In this document: piece after piece, positions 59,904-64,000 of the stretch
Layout of the letters: every line of letters begins with the position of its first letter
How positions within the stretch are numbered: position 1 is the stretch's first letter
NCBI RefSeq assembly: GCF_964340395.1
Contig: NC_135563.1
Coordinates: forward strand, 8,407,155-8,471,154
Length of the DNA stretch: 64,000 nucleotides
From: Glandiceps talaboti
Taxonomy: Eukaryota > Hemichordata > Enteropneusta > Spengelidae
Reading direction: 5' to 3'
Notes under the pieces: model-generated
Told to the model about the DNA's origin: nothing
Seen by the model: the letters and a program-made list of their open reading frames with translations, nothing else
The model's database searches: none
Made by a program: the position numbers and the translations under genes

Positions 59904-60080
59904 TTAATGTGAAACAACATATGAAAAGTCCTTGTCTGTAACTCAATAAACTACAGAAGATTACTCAATATGTAAAATGTGTGTTATTTTACGTACAATA
60001 ACAAACTTCTTACATAATTTTAGCTTTTTCCACGTTATTGAGTTACAAACACAGACTTGGTCTATGTCGTTTCACATTGA
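59904..60080. repeat. Foldback hairpin
   Basis: TTAATGTGAAACAACATATG and GTCTGTAACTCAATAA (59904-59949) pair with TTATTGAGTTACAAACACAG and GTCGTTTCACATTGA (60034-60080). Confidence 0.85.
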
Positions 60081-60629
60081 CCTTTTCAAATTGCTTTATG
60101 AATTTAAAACTCCAAAATGAATACCCAGTCCTGATCCACATGGTCACTTCAATTGCTTGGAGCCATACCAAAGAATTCATTGTTATTTCATTCTGTAAAG
60201 AATGGTGATATTTTCCCCTGTGAATTAACTACATTAAAGTAATTCTATATTGATAGTGCTTGGCATACAAATGCTGAAACAACATTTAGCGTTACAATAC
60301 ACGTTTGTTCACAGGGTTAACTTGAATAAACAAATCGTTTGATTGACAGGCGTTTGCAAATTGAAAAATCGATAATTATCCATGAATGTATAAAAAATAA
60401 ACTACTTTTTACCTCTTTTTACATTATATAATGGTTATTTTAGTGCAATATGTTGACAAATCGACACAATATGCATTTTAATCGATTTTAGTGTTCACAA
60501 TTATACCCAGCTTCCAGCTGCGTAACCTGTATATGTGTGGAGATTGATCGAAGTTCAGGAGGTGGGGGGGGGGGGGGGTTGTGTTCTGACATTTTTATGT
60601 GATCGGGATTTACTTTCAAATTTCACAAC

Positions 60630-60822
60630 AAAAGCGAGGAATGAATGGCGACATACAGATGAAAGCGGTTTAATTCCAGACTTGGGATTAAAAGTACAGT
60701 GGCCATGGGATATCCAGGGTCGAACCTCCAAGCGGAATTATTATCCCCTACACCGGTACCTCTCTCTTTGTAGTTTATTTGCGATGCTGTACGTCCACAG
60801 CAAAGAGCATTTCAGCACAGGG
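60630..60822 (+). CDS. Weak internal exon candidate
   Basis: Between an AG (ACAACAAAAG) and a donor (CAGG|GTAAGA) the frame reads ARNEWRHTDESGLIPDLGLK, then VQWPWDIQGRTSKRNYYPLH and RYLSLCSLFAMLYVHSKEHF. The acceptor lacks a strong pyrimidine tract and no partner exon is known. Confidence 0.2.
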
Positions 60823-63090
60823 TAAGATTGTAAATGAATGAGGCACTGCACATTGTCGATGTGAGCGACAGACGCAATGATCTGGAATCTATACTGTCCC
60901 ATTGGCATTGTGACAGTTCGGTTGCTAGGTAACACGTTCAGCGACGCTGTATTCTCACGTTATTAATGTGAGTGGCTTGTTTATGTGGTTTGCCACAGTT
61001 TTTTTTAAAAAGAACATGTGCGTTAGATTCTCCTATAAATAAGATAAGAAACAGTATATACCTGTCCTATATCAAATATAAATTGGGTGCATATACAATA
61101 TATGACAATTCTCCTGAGTATCAATACTGTTTTAGGGTATCTGTGTTCGTTTTACTCGTAATGCTTCATGGTTACTGGTGTAAATTTGTCTTAAGTTATT
61201 TAATCACACTTAAACATATTTTAACCTTTCAAACAGCAGTTTTAAAATTTTAAAGCATAGACACCCGTTTCAAAACGCAAGCTGCGCGGTCGCGGTCCCA
61301 CTCTTCGAAAATCTACCCCCTAACTAATAAGGGCGCTCAAACAAAACTCAACAGAAATTCACATGATTTTGAGAAAGACCTTTATACCCCAAATACAGGA
61401 AAAATGGAGCCGCCTTGGCGTTTCAAGCATGGGACATGGTGTTTTAACACAGAGATAGGCACATATTTCGAATTTAGACCAACAATAACAGTGAACCACA
61501 CACATAGCAGGATCCTTTACCTAACCATAGACGCTACACGAAATATGTAGGGTCTATGACCCAACCACATTGAAAAGTGATAACCATTGCTAATCTTTTA
61601 CTTTGCAGTAGAATCAGGCGTCTGACGGCTGAAAAAAAATACACGCGAACCTGATGATTTTACAGTGATTGCATTAGAAACATGGACGCCCAGTTACAAA
61701 TTTACTCAGATATATAGGTAAGCATACAGTGAATTCAATTGGTAATTACCAAGACATTTAGATACTTAAAAACAGTTTTTCTGGACTCACAACATGGGTC
61801 AAGTTTAAGTGCTGTTCTACTGTACTGGAGAAACGTTTTTATTCCATGTACACAATCGAGTATTCAGTATGTATCTTTATTACCTGCTTTGTCAACATAT
61901 TTCTGTAAGCTTTGGAGTCAATTCTCATTTTCCAGCATCGAATGAATAACAAAATCCACCTACAATTGGGCATTTGTATTTTTAATCAATTCACCATAAG
62001 GCAGCAACCCCTCCAAAATTATTAGTATTTGAGGAAAGCATATCAGATGTTTATATAAACACAACACAACAGGACAGGAGTGATGCCATATTCAGTCAAC
62101 ATATATAAGTTTGAAAACAAAGTGTCTTGTTAATTATCAGATGAAATCGCTGTGTGTGGAGCAATTTATCTAGCCAGTTTACTAATTAGGTATCCAGGTT
62201 CCAAGTGGCACCAGTGTAATGGCTTCAATTATTTACTTCCCACCAGATAATCAACATGTAAACTTGTCTGCATGCTCTATAAAACCACTGTGCGTAGCAC
62301 CTATATACTTAGTATCTCATGACTGAAACACCAAGGCATCTTAATTTCTCCTGTAAAGCCACGGTTAATTTGATGGTCGCATTGGTAAGAGCTTCTGATA
62401 CATATAGTGGTCGCGACCTACGTGACTCGTTATGTTTATCAACAAGCCAAAAGCATTTGATCCAGACAAGGGTATCATATGGGAAAATAATCTCACAGTA
62501 TACGTGTACTCTCATAAAAATATTTTAGCTCCATAAGGAGAAATTTCCGGGATAAAACTGGTTAATCTCAACTTCCTAAGTGTAAATATGCATCCTGTTT
62601 GATAAATGTTATTTGATGGGGGATTAAATACAAGCTGATAATCCAGGTGCGTATTAATCAGTGAATTAACCTACTGTCGTCACGTGCCTACTCACCGGAT
62701 ATCACGAGATTTCACGATATCTCAGCATTATCGAGGCTAAAGTTCGCTGTGTAGGACATTCACACTTATACCTCACTTTAAAGATTTACTGTCACTTCAG
62801 TTGAAAAAATAATTAATGTCTTTAAATAGCGTGTCAATAAATCCCGAATCAATCGATATGAAGCCAGCAAACTTTAGACAATCACGTTTTTGTTAATTGA
62901 ACGTTTCCTGAGAGATAAAATATTCGACAATAACGTACATTCAAGACACACTGTAGAAACTAAGTAGACATCAAAGGTAGGTCAATAGAGGTGATACTAT
63001 AAGTATATTGTGAGAATATTTCAACAATTCACCTCTGTACAGATACAATAAAAAGCATGTCATCTAGATCTGAAATAAAGTGTTGTCTAG
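60823..63090. other. Non-coding, nothing recognised
   Basis: Scattered ORFs under 95 codons without family resemblance. No long repeat. Confidence 0.4.
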
Positions 63091-63097
63091 CTCGATA

Positions 63098-63500
63098 AAA
63101 ATTAGTAACATTGCTACATTTTAAGGTCTGGCCGGCTTGACAAATATCTTGCAACCATGATATTTCATTTCCGGCTGGACAAACACCTTCCTAACACTGC
63201 TACATTTTATCAAATATCTTACTAATATTGCTACATTTTATCATCTGGCTAGACACAAATCTTACTAACTTCGCTACATTTCACTATCTGGCTCAATAAA
63301 CAATATTTCAAATTAGTTAACTGTAAATGATTTGGGGTCAGTCAGTGATGCTCACACACCGAAACTGCAGCAATGTTAAAAAAGAATGTTTACGCAACCG
63401 ATGAAATGTAGCAAATGATATTTAGTAAAAATGTTTTTAGCCAGACGATAAAATGTAGCTATGTTAATTAGATACATGTATTTGTGAAGCCAGACGACGG
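63098..63500. repeat. Large foldback of the 43-bp unit family
   Basis: Direct, degenerate units (ACATTGCTACATTTT...CTGGC) at 63098-63305 face inverted units (AGCCAGACGATAAAATGTAG) at 63367-63500. Confidence 0.8.
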
Positions 63501-64000
63501 TCTTTTTCTGTTGTCGCGGTCTTCATAACAGATCATTATAAAGCATATATGTTAGCTACTGTATACCGGTAACTTTTCGCTATTATCGTTAACTTGAAAA
63601 ATACACCAAATCGTTTAGTCTTTCTGGTTAGCTAAATTCCCGGGGTTGAATTACCTTTCTCCTATTCCTTGATGTGTCATTGTGTACACTAGCTTGATGT
63701 CAATATGTAAACAGCCATGAAAGCGCTAAAGAGCATATACTCGTCTGTCAACAAGTAAATTTGTGGTATGTTTATAGGGTTGGATCACTCGTCGGTCATA
63801 CATACATAGCAGGTACAACTGTAGACTAAAATAAGAAAACAAACACGTTTCGAAAACGAACAATCGGGGGGGGGGGGTTAAATGACACCCCATCACCTCG
63901 AAAAACATAGCCTGAGTGATTGTGAAACTTCAATATGAAACTTCAACTCCTCGAGCTTTGAAATAATGCCAGCTCAGCATGTTTGATTTTAGACATGCAC
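63501..64000. other. Window end, no gene recognised
   Basis: Contains a G12 tract at 63866-63877. Confidence 0.4.

Overview
This is eukaryotic genomic DNA, AT-rich and intron-containing, and very dense in tetranucleotide and dinucleotide microsatellites, foldback hairpins and small TIR elements. That texture, together with METTL24-like and polycystin-1-like coding sequence, suggests a marine invertebrate animal (non-vertebrate deuterostome or lophotrochozoan). I cannot assign the phylum from sequence alone. There are no bacterial operons, CRISPR arrays or rRNA genes, and no tRNA gene I would defend.

Region 1 (1-30.5 kb) is a segmentally duplicated block. It holds three tandem paralogues on the minus strand (A 266-5202, B 11142-16601, C 25296-30337) of a METTL24-like type II membrane methyltransferase. 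Each splits into five exons with GT-AG borders and compatible phases (330, 293 and 330 aa). The first exon codes only 20 residues and carries most of the membrane anchor. Exon 2 carries a 37-residue stem repeat present twice, once and twice in A, B and C. A conserved block lies just upstream of each start codon.

The spacers hold debris. A polycystin-1-like pseudogene with stops and frameshifts lies on the plus strand (6157-9283). Later exons of the same type of protein lie on the minus strand (19698-about 20840). A 185-bp inverted duplication (9728-9912 and 22031-22226) connects these two blocks, so a single ancestral polycystin gene may have been split by an inversion around copy B. A decayed TatD-nuclease-like fragment (17356-17607), TIR elements, foldbacks and long GTAT/TCTG arrays fill the rest.

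Region 2 (30.5-50 kb) is gene-poor. The best candidate is a plus-strand split gene: an 11-nt start exon at 32833-32843, a clear coding exon at 38662-38798, and a possible terminal exon at 41986-42017, giving 59 residues. The remainder is microsatellites and foldbacks.

Region 3 (50-64 kb) contains the only long uninterrupted ORF, a 467-residue basic, Ser/Arg-rich, probably disordered protein (50767-52170, plus) with an RVSF motif of the PP1-docking type and no family I recognise. About 5.4 kb of microsatellite-poor sequence follows it and may be a long 3' UTR. The rest is foldbacks, a pentanucleotide satellite and a few weak exon candidates.
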